Of a DNA stretch of 64,000 bases, positions 45,419 through 55,261 are shown in pieces. Each line of letters opens with the position of its first letter. The first letter of the stretch is position 1. The DNA lies in contig JAOUEV010000009.1 of NCBI GenBank assembly GCA_029858565.1, positions 1 through 64,000 of the forward strand, written 5' to 3'. The translations under genes were made by a program, and so were the position numbers. The notes under the pieces are model-generated. The model saw only the letters and a list, made by a program, of their open reading frames with translations. It was not told where the DNA came from and did no database searches. The DNA is from Nitrospirota bacterium (GTDB lineage Bacteria > Nitrospirota > UBA9217).

Positions 45419-46093
45419 ATGAAGAGAAAGACCATACGCATTGCCGGCAGTGATTCTGTTGCCATGGAAATGAACGACCCTGTCGGTCTCACCTGCGGCG
45501 TCGCGGGCTGCGACGCGAACTGTTGCAAGAACGGGCCGCACATCATCCTGAATCCCTATGAGATTGCGCTTATCTGCTCGGCGAGCGGCCTCTCCTACGA
45601 AGATCTGCTCGATGTGGTGGAAACGGACCGTGTGAACGGATTTCCGCTCGTGATGCTGCCACGCGATCCGGCCTGTCATTTCTGGACAGAGCAGGGGTGC
45701 AGCATCTATGCTGCCCGACCCCTTGCCTGCAGGCTCTTTCCCCTGGGCAGGGTTTTTGACCATGGCCGGTCCTTCTTCGTCACGCCGGACCGGAACCTAT
45801 GCAAAGGGCTGGCGCAGGCGCCCAGTCGTACTCTGGCCCAATATCTTGACGAGCAGGACACGAAAACGCAGATCACCATGGCCGACCGGTGGATCGAGTT
45901 CGTCACTGAGATGGAGCAGCAATCCTTTCCGGATAAGCCGGTGACCTCGGTCGCGTTCCATATGCTCGTATACAGTCCGGATACGCCCCCATCTTCCGAT
46001 TCTGCGCAATCACCCGAATCTCCGGAAGATCGGTTCCTTCTTCGCATGGACACCGCGAGACGCAAGCTTCCCCAATTTTTACGGTCCTCTTGA
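45419..46093 (+). CDS. YkgJ-family Cys-cluster protein
   Basis: About 224 aa. CGVAGCDANCCKNG near the start, ACHFWTEQGCSIYAARPLACRLFPL in the middle: the Cys pattern of the YkgJ/UPF0153 zinc- or iron-binding family. No tested function. C-terminal 60 residues are Ser/Pro-rich and variable. Stands between terminator 45337 and the promoter of the next gene. Confidence 0.82.
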   Translation: MKRKTIRIAGSDSVAMEMNDPVGLTCGVAGCDANCCKNGPHIILNPYEIALICSASGLSYEDLLDVVETDRVNGFPLVMLPRDPACHFWTEQGCSIYAARPLACRLFPLGRVFDHGRSFFVTPDRNLCKGLAQAPSRTLAQYLDEQDTKTQITMADRWIEFVTEMEQQSFPDKPVTSVAFHMLVYSPDTPPSSDSAQSPESPEDRFLLRMDTARRKLPQFLRSS

Positions 46094-46106
46094 GCAAGAA
46101 GGTCTC

Positions 46107-46135
46107 TTGACAGGCCTTCCATGCCTCTATAATAT
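46107..46135 (+). promoter_or_regulatory. Sigma-70-type promoter, apparently leaderless
   Basis: TTGACA (46107-46112) with TAATAT (46130-46135, 17-base spacer) or TATAAT (46128-46133, 15-base spacer). The start site predicted from TAATAT is 46142, the A of the next ATG. No ribosome-binding site. Its first bases match the promoter at 18569 (CTTGACAGGC). Confidence 0.6.
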
Positions 46136-46141
46136 AGACCT

Positions 46142-48637
46142 ATGTGGGGACAGTATATCCTATTGAGCGCTTACCGCCGAACGTTTCCGGCTGCGATTAC
46201 CGCCTGCCTGGTCTGTTCAACGGCGCTTGTGCTCGGAACAGGATGCGCGACCACGGCTGTTAACACTCCGCCCCCTGCCACCGCCATATATCATCATATG
46301 GCGTCCCATACAGCAGCGACCGCTGCCTCCACGCAGTCCCCAATATCCATGCCCGAGATCGCCGATCCCGGAACAGGTTTTCGCGCTGCCATGGATGCCT
46401 TTGCCGCAGGCGACCACGAACGGGCCGCGCTTTTGTGCCGCGGTATGATGGAACGCTATCCGGAAAGCCCCTGGAAGCGCCGCTCGCACTTCCTGCTGGG
46501 GCGGACATTCCTTGCCCGGAACATGACCGCTGATGCGGAAGAGGCCCTGCAGCGCGTGGCGGCGGAATATCCTGATTTTGCAGACTACGCCTTGTTCCTG
46601 CTGGCAGAGCATCTGCGGACCCGGCAGCGGCCTGCGGATGCGGCGGCGATCTGGCATCGGCTGGCCACCCATTATCCGTCGAGCCTGCTCGTTCCCCGGG
46701 CGCTCACGCTGCGGGCGCAGGCGTTGATGGAAGCGGGCCTGCACAAGGAAGCAGTATCGGCCTTTGAGCAGGTCCTGCGCGAATACCCCCGGTCGGACGC
46801 CGCGGCCGATGCCGCGTTCGGGCTCGGGACCGCGCGCGTCGGCGCCGCGGACCTGGCCGGAGCCGCACAGGCGTTCCAACTGGTGAAGATCAAGTATCCT
46901 TCTCCGGAGCGGGACCAGACAGCGGACCGCGCGATCGCCCGACTGGCGGATTACGGGATCGAGGCGCCGCGGATGACCGCAGAAGAACTTCTCGAGCGTG
47001 CGCGGAACCTCTATCGTTCAAGTCAGTTCGATCGCGCGCAGATCTCCTACCTGGCTGTCCTGGACCGCGATCCGGCGCATTCCCAAAAGGCTGAGATACT
47101 GCTCCGGAGCGGCATTGCCCTTTACAATATCGGGAGGCGCGTGGACTCTGCCGCAGTGCTGGAGCGGCTGCTGAAGGCGAAACTGCCGGACTGCAGATGC
47201 GCCGAAGCACTGCACTGGCTCGGCAAATCCTATAGCAGGCTTGGTATGCGCGAAGAGGCCGTGCGCACCTTTCTCCGGCTCACGCGGGACCATCCGGACA
47301 GCGACTGGGCCGATGATGCGCTCTATCTTGCCGGGAACGTGTACCGCGACGCAGGGGACATGAATAAGGCGCTGGTCTACTACCGGAGATTGACTGCGGA
47401 ATATCCGGAAAGTTCTTTTGCCGACAGCGCCCTCTGGTGGGAAGGCTGGAACGCCTACAGTGCCGGTGAATACTCAAAGTCCATCAGCGTTCTGCGCGAG
47501 ATCGTACGCCGCTATCCACGGTCCTTTCTCGTGAACCAGGCGCTGTACTGGATGGGACGGTCCGCGGACGCCTCGGGTGACCAGGCGGCCGCTGCTGCCC
47601 ACTATCGCCGCGTTCTCAGCCACGGGCCGTATACCTATTACGGAACGCTTGCCGCGCAGCGTCTTGAACGGTCGTTTTCCCTGATGCCCGCTTCTCTCGA
47701 CCTGCACGATGGGGCGGAGGAGCAGGATTCGGATCAGACGGAGGATGGGGAAGTTGACGATGACGGGCTTCTGCCCCAAGGAAGTCCTCCTGCATGGACC
47801 GAGGACGCCATTGAAGCGCTGTCGAGCAATCCCTCGTACCGCCGGACCCTCGAACTGATGTATCTCGGCATGAAGAAAGAGGCTGCTGCTGAACTCTGGT
47901 CGCTCCTGGACCTGATGCCCGGCAGGTCGGGCGCGGTCCTGGGACTTTCCAAGGCCTTTTTCGAACTGGGCGACTATCACAGTTCCATCATCATCGTCCT
48001 GCGGAACTTTGAGCGGCTTCTGGAGAGGCCTTCGGAGCGGTTGCCCGAGGACCTCTGGCGGCTTGCTTATCCCCAGGGTTTCTGGCCGAACATTACGTCA
48101 AGTGCGAAGAAATACGGACTGGACCCCTATTTTGTCGCTGCCATCATCCGTGAGGAGAGCCAATTCAGGCCTGACGCGGTCTCTCCGGCAGGCGCCCGCG
48201 GTGTCATGCAGGTCATGCCGTCGACCGGAGAATGGATCGCACGGAATACGGGTATCTCCGGGTTCGAGCGCTCCCGGCTGTTCGAGGCCGAGACGAACAT
48301 CAGTCTCGGTGCCTGGTATCTCGCACATCTCATGAAGAAGTTCAACGGGAGCCTGACCCTCGTGAGTGCGTCCTATAATGCAGGACCGGAGCCGGTGATG
48401 GCGTGGTCAGCAAGACCGGGGGGAACTGCTGATCCCGCGGTGTTCGTGGAAATGATCCCCTATGCAGAGACGCGGGGGTACGTAAAAAAGGTCCTCAGGA
48501 ACTACGCTGAATACCGCAGACTCTACGGTACTGCCGGCCAGGCCATGCTCTCTCCTGCCGGTTATCAGGGCAAGGCCGGCGTTCCGTCCGCGCTGCACGA
48601 GAATGCTCGGTTGTGCAAGGCGGGGGGCTGCCCATGA
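46142..48637 (+). CDS. Lytic transglycosylase with TPR repeats (Slt-like)
   Basis: About 831 aa. N-terminal lipoprotein-like signal (ends LGTGCATT), then many TPR or Tol-Pal-like helical repeats (residues 80-600: for example CRGMMERYPESPWKRRSHFL, YRRLTAEYPESSFADSALWW), and a C-terminal SLT domain (about 640-790: IIREESQFRPDAVSPAGARG with catalytic Glu, VMQVMPSTG, ASYNAGP). Cuts peptidoglycan to anhydromuropeptides at the outer membrane. Overlaps the next gene by four bases (ATGA). Confidence 0.9.
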   Translation: MWGQYILLSAYRRTFPAAITACLVCSTALVLGTGCATTAVNTPPPATAIYHHMASHTAATAASTQSPISMPEIADPGTGFRAAMDAFAAGDHERAALLCRGMMERYPESPWKRRSHFLLGRTFLARNMTADAEEALQRVAAEYPDFADYALFLLAEHLRTRQRPADAAAIWHRLATHYPSSLLVPRALTLRAQALMEAGLHKEAVSAFEQVLREYPRSDAAADAAFGLGTARVGAADLAGAAQAFQLVKIKYPSPERDQTADRAIARLADYGIEAPRMTAEELLERARNLYRSSQFDRAQISYLAVLDRDPAHSQKAEILLRSGIALYNIGRRVDSAAVLERLLKAKLPDCRCAEALHWLGKSYSRLGMREEAVRTFLRLTRDHPDSDWADDALYLAGNVYRDAGDMNKALVYYRRLTAEYPESSFADSALWWEGWNAYSAGEYSKSISVLREIVRRYPRSFLVNQALYWMGRSADASGDQAAAAAHYRRVLSHGPYTYYGTLAAQRLERSFSLMPASLDLHDGAEEQDSDQTEDGEVDDDGLLPQGSPPAWTEDAIEALSSNPSYRRTLELMYLGMKKEAAAELWSLLDLMPGRSGAVLGLSKAFFELGDYHSSIIIVLRNFERLLERPSERLPEDLWRLAYPQGFWPNITSSAKKYGLDPYFVAAIIREESQFRPDAVSPAGARGVMQVMPSTGEWIARNTGISGFERSRLFEAETNISLGAWYLAHLMKKFNGSLTLVSASYNAGPEPVMAWSARPGGTADPAVFVEMIPYAETRGYVKKVLRNYAEYRRLYGTAGQAMLSPAGYQGKAGVPSALHENARLCKAGGCP

Positions 48638-48927
48638 TCGGCGTCCGGCAGGGACGGGGAGGGGCAGGCGGAGGCGATCTGCGAGCGAGGCTCGCGGAAG
48701 TGGAGCAGCGGGTCAAGAACATTGTCCTGGACAATCGGCAGCTGCGTTCCCGCGTACAGGAACTTGAGCAGGAACTGGGCCGTGCGCAGGCGGAACTTCA
48801 GGGCCTGCAGGTCGCAAAGAAGAAGCACAGTGATGTCCGCGGCCGGCTCGAGCGGATACTTGCTGTTATCGAGTCCCTGAAAAGCCGGGACAGGGAAGAT
48901 AACCCGGAATCCACGCCGCAAGAATAG
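48634..48927 (+). CDS. Small coiled-coil protein
   Basis: About 97 aa. After a Gly-rich start, residues 18-65 form a continuous coiled coil with heptads (LRARLAEVEQRVKNIVLDNR, ELEQELGRAQAELQGLQ). Size and position recall ZapB-like division proteins, but there is no sequence proof. Translationally coupled to the transglycosylase. Followed by 228 AT-rich bases without a gene. Confidence 0.65.
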   Translation: MIGVRQGRGGAGGGDLRARLAEVEQRVKNIVLDNRQLRSRVQELEQELGRAQAELQGLQVAKKKHSDVRGRLERILAVIESLKSRDREDNPESTPQE

Positions 48928-49155
48928 CATTGCATCGCTCTGCAGTATTATGCAAAAAAAGGATATCAAGGCCAAGTGTTTTGAATTACGGCAATTCTAA
49001 TAGAAAAAAGTGTGGCAAAAATGTCAATATGGTTCCATTTAGGTGAAAATAAAAGAGAATTGGCCAATGCGTATATTACGGAATTACACCTTTACAGCAG
49101 GCCACTCAGTGGCATATACTCGTAGCTAGTAAATTCTGTACAGAGGATATTGGTT

Positions 49156-50166
49156 ATGAACGATAATAATACCGGTTCCCAGGAAAATGCGTTGGCTGAG
49201 TTGAGTAAGCACACTGGAGCGTTTGTTAAAAAACTGCTGCAGATTGAGCAAAGCATCAATCAAAAAGCTGATGAGTCCGAGATGACTGCTCAGATCGTTG
49301 AAGCGGCCGGTATTATGGAAAAACAGTGTGATGAGTTTGAAAGGGCTGTAGCATATGATAAAGACATAATTAAGAGCGCCCAGGCTCGGTTCAGAGCCGA
49401 TACAGACATCATTTTCCTGAAAAGCTATTTTTTGCTGCGAGCCCGCACGTGGCCGGCAGGGAATGCAGGAGATCACGAAACAATTGAGTCAATATATAGA
49501 AATGCACCACTATCGTCTGGAATCGGACGTATTCTGGATCAGCTTTTCCTGAAATCAACGCTTGCAATGGCCGTAAAAGAGAGAAAGGAAGTCATAAAGC
49601 AATTACTCAAGCGGGAAATAAAAAAAAGAAACGAACCCAAAATGCTCAATGTGGCAAGCGGTTCCTGTCGCGAACTTGTGGAAATAGCGCAAGATATAAA
49701 AACATCCAACACCCATCTCATATGTGTGGACATCAGTTCTCAAGCCCTTGAAGCCGCTTCCATGCGTTTATCATACGCCAACCTCGGGACTGACCAGGTG
49801 CAATTCAGAAAATACAATGCGCTAAAAATGATCAGCTCCGATCGAAACATCAAGGAATTCGGGAAGCAGGATATCATTTACAGCATAGGGCTTTTTGACT
49901 ATCTGAGCGATGACATGTTGGTGCGCCTGTTGAGCGCTTTATATGATTGCCTTGAGCCTGGCGGCGTCCTAATAACATCCTACAAAGACAAGGAACATTA
50001 CAAGTTGTTCGATTATCACTGGCTCACTGATTGGACAAGCTTCTACCAGCGCTCAAAAGAGCACGTGCGTCAGATATATGCGTCAACGAATATTCCAGCA
50101 ACGAATGTTGCCTATGAAAAAATGAATTTGCCGGCTATCTACTTTATTCTCGCGACAAAACCATAA
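49156..50166 (+). CDS. SAM methyltransferase, PhcB/LqsA-neighbourhood-like
   Basis: About 336 aa. N-terminal helical region (residues 1-140) without known domain, then a class I methyltransferase: motif I LNVASGSCRELVEIAQD, LICVDISSQALEAASMRL, YSIGLFDYLSDDMLVRLL, LEPGGVLITSYKDKE. The NxASGxCREL text is typical of the group that includes PhcB, maker of 3-OH fatty-acid methyl ester signals. A sensor kinase follows 21 bases later, as PhcS follows PhcB. DNA is more AT-rich than neighbours. ATG 49156 has GAGGA upstream. The substrate is inferred. Confidence 0.7.
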   Translation: MNDNNTGSQENALAELSKHTGAFVKKLLQIEQSINQKADESEMTAQIVEAAGIMEKQCDEFERAVAYDKDIIKSAQARFRADTDIIFLKSYFLLRARTWPAGNAGDHETIESIYRNAPLSSGIGRILDQLFLKSTLAMAVKERKEVIKQLLKREIKKRNEPKMLNVASGSCRELVEIAQDIKTSNTHLICVDISSQALEAASMRLSYANLGTDQVQFRKYNALKMISSDRNIKEFGKQDIIYSIGLFDYLSDDMLVRLLSALYDCLEPGGVLITSYKDKEHYKLFDYHWLTDWTSFYQRSKEHVRQIYASTNIPATNVAYEKMNLPAIYFILATKP

Positions 50167-50187
50167 ATTTCAAACGAAAGAACATTG

Positions 50188-52353
50188 ATGATGCAACAAC
50201 TCAATAAAGCCGCTTCCAGAACTCCCCGTGGTCAATACATGCGGGAGCAAATGGAAATTAAATTACAGTATTGGACCGGCAATGTGATGATTATGGGGAT
50301 CATCTTGTTTCCGCTCATATCAATTGCCGACTATTTCCGGACGAAAAGCGAGTTCGCCACGTTCGCGGGGTACAGAGCCGCCGTAACGCTGATATTGATA
50401 CTTACCTACTATCTGAACAAGATCAAAAGAAGTCTTCAATATCAGTATTCGCTTATTATCATTGGCACCATCGCATCGGCGGTTACCATAGAAGCAATGA
50501 TACTTTCCCTGGGTGGCCACCAATCCTCATATTATGCAGGGATGAGTTTGCTGGTGATCGGAGTGATAGGGCTGATTCCCTATGACATATATGTGGCTGT
50601 TCTGATGGCGGTAATCATCTACGCAATATACCTGGTGCCGATCCTCGTGCTGGATCCGATCACGAACAGCGCATTATTTGTGGAAAACAACGTATTCTTG
50701 TTGTCCACCATTGTCATTACATCAACGTGGCGCTATATCTTTCAGCGAATTATGCTGAATGAAATGAGTTTGCAGTACGAGCTCACGGAGGATCGAGATA
50801 AACTCGAACGCGAGGTTCAGCAGAGAACTCAGGACCTGTATCAGTCGGAGCTTTGGCACCGCTCGCTGTTCGAGAATGCGACTGACGGGATTATGGTCCT
50901 CGACAAAAGCGGCATCATTGTGAACGTCAATGCAAAAGCATGCGCAATCTACGGTTTCCCGCAGGAAGCCATGATAGGAACGCAAGTTGCGCTGCTGGCT
51001 GCCGAAGAAAAGGACCAAGTGGCAAATCGCCTTCACAAAATACTTGACGGCGAGACCATGTACTACGAGGCTGAGCACTACCGCCGGGACGGGAAGCGCA
51101 TTGCGGTCGAGATCAGCGCGAAGGCGATCAAACTGGGAAACGAGACCTACATCCAGTCATTCCAGCGCGATGTTACGGAAAAGAAAAAGATCCAGGACCA
51201 TCTGGTCCAGTCCCAGAAGATGGAATCCATCGGCATACTGGCCGGAGGCATTGCCCACGACTTCAACAACGTTCTGACCGCCATCCTCGGCTTTATCGGA
51301 TCGATCATGAAAGAGAACATCCAGAGCGAGAAGATACTGAAACGTCTGCGGGTCATGGAGCGGACCGCTCAGAATGCCTCGCGGATGGTATCACAGCTCC
51401 TGGGTTTCGCGCGGAAGAGCGAGATGAAGTTCGTTCCCCTGAACCTCCGGGACATCATTCTGGACACCTCAAAGCTCCTCGAAGGGTTTATGGAAAAAAC
51501 GGTAAGACTCGACCTGCAGATCGACCGAAATCTGCCGATCATCAAGGGGGATATCGCTCAACTGGAGCAGGTATTGATGAACCTCGTCATGAATGCGCGC
51601 GACGCCATGTCCGGAGGCGGGATTGTGACGATCAAGGCGGAAGCGGTCCGGGCGGGCGCCGGCACTCCGCACATCCCTCCGTATATTCCCGACGGCGAGT
51701 ATGTCGAGCTGACCGTATCCGACACGGGTCGCGGCATCCCCGAGAACATCAAGGACAAGATCTTCGAACCCTTTTTCACGACCAAGGACCGGGGAAAAGG
51801 GACCGGACTCGGACTTTCCATGGTGTACGGCTCCGTGACCGACCACCAAGGGTATATCACGGTCAGAAGCAAGGTAAACAAAGGAACGACATTCACCATC
51901 TACTTCCCCGTATGCGGAGAAGAACTGCCGACAGCGGCGGTGGAGAGCGGTCACCCGGTCCCGGCGAAGCTTGCGGGGAGCGAGACTGTACTGGTCGTGG
52001 ACGATGACGAGAACGTGCTGACCTTTGTCAAGGACACGCTCGAGTCCAACGGCTACCGGGTTCTGGCCACCAGCAGTCCCATGAATGCAATCGATCTGTT
52101 CACCAAGATGCACGAGGAGATCGACCTGGTGATCACCGATGTGATCATGCCGCTCATCGACGGCGGCGAGCTCATGCGGCAGGTCCGGGCGGTCAAGCCG
52201 GATGTCAAGGTGCTCACCATATCGGCCTACCGCGATTTCGGCGACCGTGCGGACGATATTCGCTCAACTCCGTTCCTCCAGAAACCCTTCAACGGCTCCC
52301 ATCTTCTCGCGACGATACGGAATATGCTCGACACCGGAAAAGTATCCGCCTAG
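50188..52353 (+). CDS. Hybrid sensor histidine kinase (6TM-PAS-HisKA-HATPase-REC)
   Basis: About 721 aa. Five to six helices (about 30-195), coiled coil, a PAS domain (about 218-330: SLFENATDGIMVLDKSGIIV), HisKA with GILAGGIAHDFNNVLTAILG (His about 362), HATPase with NLVMNARDAMSGGG, DTGRGIPENIKDKIFEPFFT, GKGTGLGLSMVYG, and a C-terminal receiver (ETVLVVDDDENVLTFVKD, phospho-Asp in DLVITDVIMP). Paired with the methyltransferase. The sensor part is AT-rich and the kinase part GC-rich, so it looks like a join of two origins. Confidence 0.88.
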   Translation: MMQQLNKAASRTPRGQYMREQMEIKLQYWTGNVMIMGIILFPLISIADYFRTKSEFATFAGYRAAVTLILILTYYLNKIKRSLQYQYSLIIIGTIASAVTIEAMILSLGGHQSSYYAGMSLLVIGVIGLIPYDIYVAVLMAVIIYAIYLVPILVLDPITNSALFVENNVFLLSTIVITSTWRYIFQRIMLNEMSLQYELTEDRDKLEREVQQRTQDLYQSELWHRSLFENATDGIMVLDKSGIIVNVNAKACAIYGFPQEAMIGTQVALLAAEEKDQVANRLHKILDGETMYYEAEHYRRDGKRIAVEISAKAIKLGNETYIQSFQRDVTEKKKIQDHLVQSQKMESIGILAGGIAHDFNNVLTAILGFIGSIMKENIQSEKILKRLRVMERTAQNASRMVSQLLGFARKSEMKFVPLNLRDIILDTSKLLEGFMEKTVRLDLQIDRNLPIIKGDIAQLEQVLMNLVMNARDAMSGGGIVTIKAEAVRAGAGTPHIPPYIPDGEYVELTVSDTGRGIPENIKDKIFEPFFTTKDRGKGTGLGLSMVYGSVTDHQGYITVRSKVNKGTTFTIYFPVCGEELPTAAVESGHPVPAKLAGSETVLVVDDDENVLTFVKDTLESNGYRVLATSSPMNAIDLFTKMHEEIDLVITDVIMPLIDGGELMRQVRAVKPDVKVLTISAYRDFGDRADDIRSTPFLQKPFNGSHLLATIRNMLDTGKVSA

Positions 52354-52472
52354 TCCGCTGTACAACCGCATTCGGAAAAAGATCCGCTGTTCCGGCGACC
52401 ATCAAGCTGCGTGTCTGATCTGCGTCTCCTCTCAGGTAATTTCTGTTTATCATTTCATCAGTTGATTAATAA

Positions 52473-53468
<996 letters not shown>

Positions 53469-53620
53469 GCAAGGAATGCGGAATGCGGAATCCGGAGTGC
53501 GGAATGGTAATGAAAAACAAATTCGCGCAGAGGTAGGAGACGCGGAGAAATGATAGCCTGACAGCTTTGCCGTTAAGGAAAATGAATCAACCCGGCGCTC
53601 TCTGCGTGCTCCGCGCGAGA
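53469..53620. repeat. Repeats between nifH and nifD (family D half plus family A hairpin)
   Basis: 53473-53512 is a tandem of GGAATGCGGAAT-like units. 53523-53549 (CGCAGAGG..GACGCGGAGA) pairs with 53597-53620 (CTCTGCGTGCTCCGCGCGAG). Together they fill the 200-base nifH-nifD spacer; no other signal is seen. Confidence 0.75.
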
Positions 53621-53670
53621 TAGCATCGGATTGTCAATCGCTTCCGGTTCGTCCGGGTTAGGAGAAAATC

Positions 53671-55098
53671 ATGAGCGCAAATATCAAAGACACGCAAAGA
53701 ATGATCGAAGAAGTCCTGGAAGCCTACCCCGAGAAGTCGAAAAAGGACCGGGCCAAGCACCTTGCTGCGAACGATCCCACAGGGCAGTGCAGCGCCTGCC
53801 AGGTGAAGTCGAACATCAAGTCCCGGCCCGGGGTCATGACCGTGCGCGGCTGCGCGTACGCGGGCGCAAAGGGCGTGGTCTGGGGACCGGTGAAGGACCA
53901 GATCACGATCAGTCACGGTCCTGTGGGCTGCGGCCAGTATTCCTGGTGGTCACGCAGGAATTACTATAACGGCCAGACCGGCATAGACGCCTTCGGCACG
54001 ATGCATATCACCACCGACTTTCAGGAGAAGAACATCGTTTATGGCGGAGACAAGGGGCTGGATGCGGCAATCAAGGAGCTGCATGGCCTGTTTCCGCTCG
54101 GCCGGGGTATCGGCATCCTGTCCGAATGCCCTGTAGGCCTTATCGGCGACGATATCGAGGCGGTCTCGAAGCGTGTGGCAAAGGAGATCAATATCCCGAT
54201 CGTTCCGGTGCGGTGCGAAGGGTTCCGCGGTGTTTCCCAGTCCCTGGGCCACCATATCGCGAACGACACGATCCGCGACTACGTGCTTGGCAAGGGTACG
54301 CTTGAAAAGACCACTCCCTACGACGTGAACCTGATCGGCGACTACAATATCGGCGGAGATGCCTGGGCGTCGCGCAAGATCCTCGAAGAGATGGGCTTGC
54401 GCGTGATCGCCCAGTACACCGGCGACTCGACGATCAACGAGATCGGGATAGCGACCAAGGCGAAGCTGAACCTGATCCACTGCTACCGGTCCATGAACTA
54501 CATCTGCCGTCACATGGAAGAGACCTACGGTATACCGTGGATGGAGTTCAACTTCTTCGGACCCACGAAGACGATAGACAGCATCAGGAAGATCGCGGCC
54601 AAGTTCGACGAGAAGATCCAGAAGAACGCCGAGGCGGTGATCGCGAAATATCAGCCGCTTATGGACAAGGTGGTTGAGCAGTATCGGCCGAAGTTGGAAG
54701 GCAAGAAAGTGATGCTCTATGTCGGCGGTCTGCGGCCGCGCCATACCATCGGCGCCTATGAGGATCTTGGTATGGAAGTCGTGGCCTCAGGTTATGAGTT
54801 CGGCCATGGCGACGATTACAAGCGAACCTATCCTGAGATGAAGGAAGGCGCGGTGATCATGGATGACGCGACGCTGTACGAGCTTGAGGAGTTCACCCGA
54901 AGGCTCAAGCCCGACATGGTGGGTTCGGGCATCAAGGAAAAGTATTCCTACCACAAGCTCGGGGTGCCGTTCAGGCAGATGCATTCCTGGGATTATTCGG
55001 GGCCTTATCACGGATTCGACGGGTTCCCGGTCTTCGCGCGGGACATGGATATGACCGTGAACAGCCCGACGTGGGGATTAATCCGAAGGAAGAAGTAG
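53671..55098 (+). CDS. nifD: Nitrogenase MoFe protein alpha chain
   Basis: About 475 aa. P-cluster Cys in RGCAYAG (about 61), [10 protein letters not shown] (about 86) and [12 protein letters not shown] (about 152); FeMo-co ligands Cys in [11 protein letters not shown] (about 271) and His in [16 protein letters not shown] (about 437). HIANDTIRD with [15 protein letters not shown] is present, so this is a true NifD rather than an NflD or AnfD/VnfD look-alike. The short form without long insertions fits Mo nitrogenases of anaerobes. Confidence 0.97.
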   Translation: MSANIKDTQRMIEEVLEAYPEKSKKDRAKHLAANDPTGQCSACQVKSNIKSRPGVMTVRGCAYAGAKGVVWGPVKDQITISHGPVGCGQYSWWSRRNYYNGQTGIDAFGTMHITTDFQEKNIVYGGDKGLDAAIKELHGLFPLGRGIGILSECPVGLIGDDIEAVSKRVAKEINIPIVPVRCEGFRGVSQSLGHHIANDTIRDYVLGKGTLEKTTPYDVNLIGDYNIGGDAWASRKILEEMGLRVIAQYTGDSTINEIGIATKAKLNLIHCYRSMNYICRHMEETYGIPWMEFNFFGPTKTIDSIRKIAAKFDEKIQKNAEAVIAKYQPLMDKVVEQYRPKLEGKKVMLYVGGLRPRHTIGAYEDLGMEVVASGYEFGHGDDYKRTYPEMKEGAVIMDDATLYELEEFTRRLKPDMVGSGIKEKYSYHKLGVPFRQMHSWDYSGPYHGFDGFPVFARDMDMTVNSPTWGLIRRKK

Positions 55099-55146
55099 GA
55101 ACGAAGAATTAAGAAAAGAAGCTCGAAAACAAAAGACAAAGCATCT

Positions 55147-55242
55147 ACCGCTGAGCCGCGGAGACGCAGAGAACGGCGATTATATAGAAGTTTGAAAGAA
55201 ACTAATTCGGTTTTCCTCGGCGCCTCGGCGTCTCTGCGGTGA
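55147..55242. repeat. Hairpin repeat, family A, nifD-nifK spacer
   Basis: The left arm (55147-55172) ACCGCTGAGCCGCGGAGACG.. and the right arm (55215-55241) CTCGGCGCCTCGGCGTCTCT.. pair. The right arm ends 20 bases before the nifK ATG, next to its GGAGG site. Confidence 0.8.
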
Positions 55243-55261
55243 AAAAAGTCTGGAGGATTCT

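Noticed and set aside
42487-45546. Minus-strand open frame of about 1,019 codons opposite secD-secF
   Set aside because: It is a GC-driven antisense shadow. SecD and SecF on the plus strand are unmistakable, and the antisense product has His/Arg/Asp-rich text without any domain.
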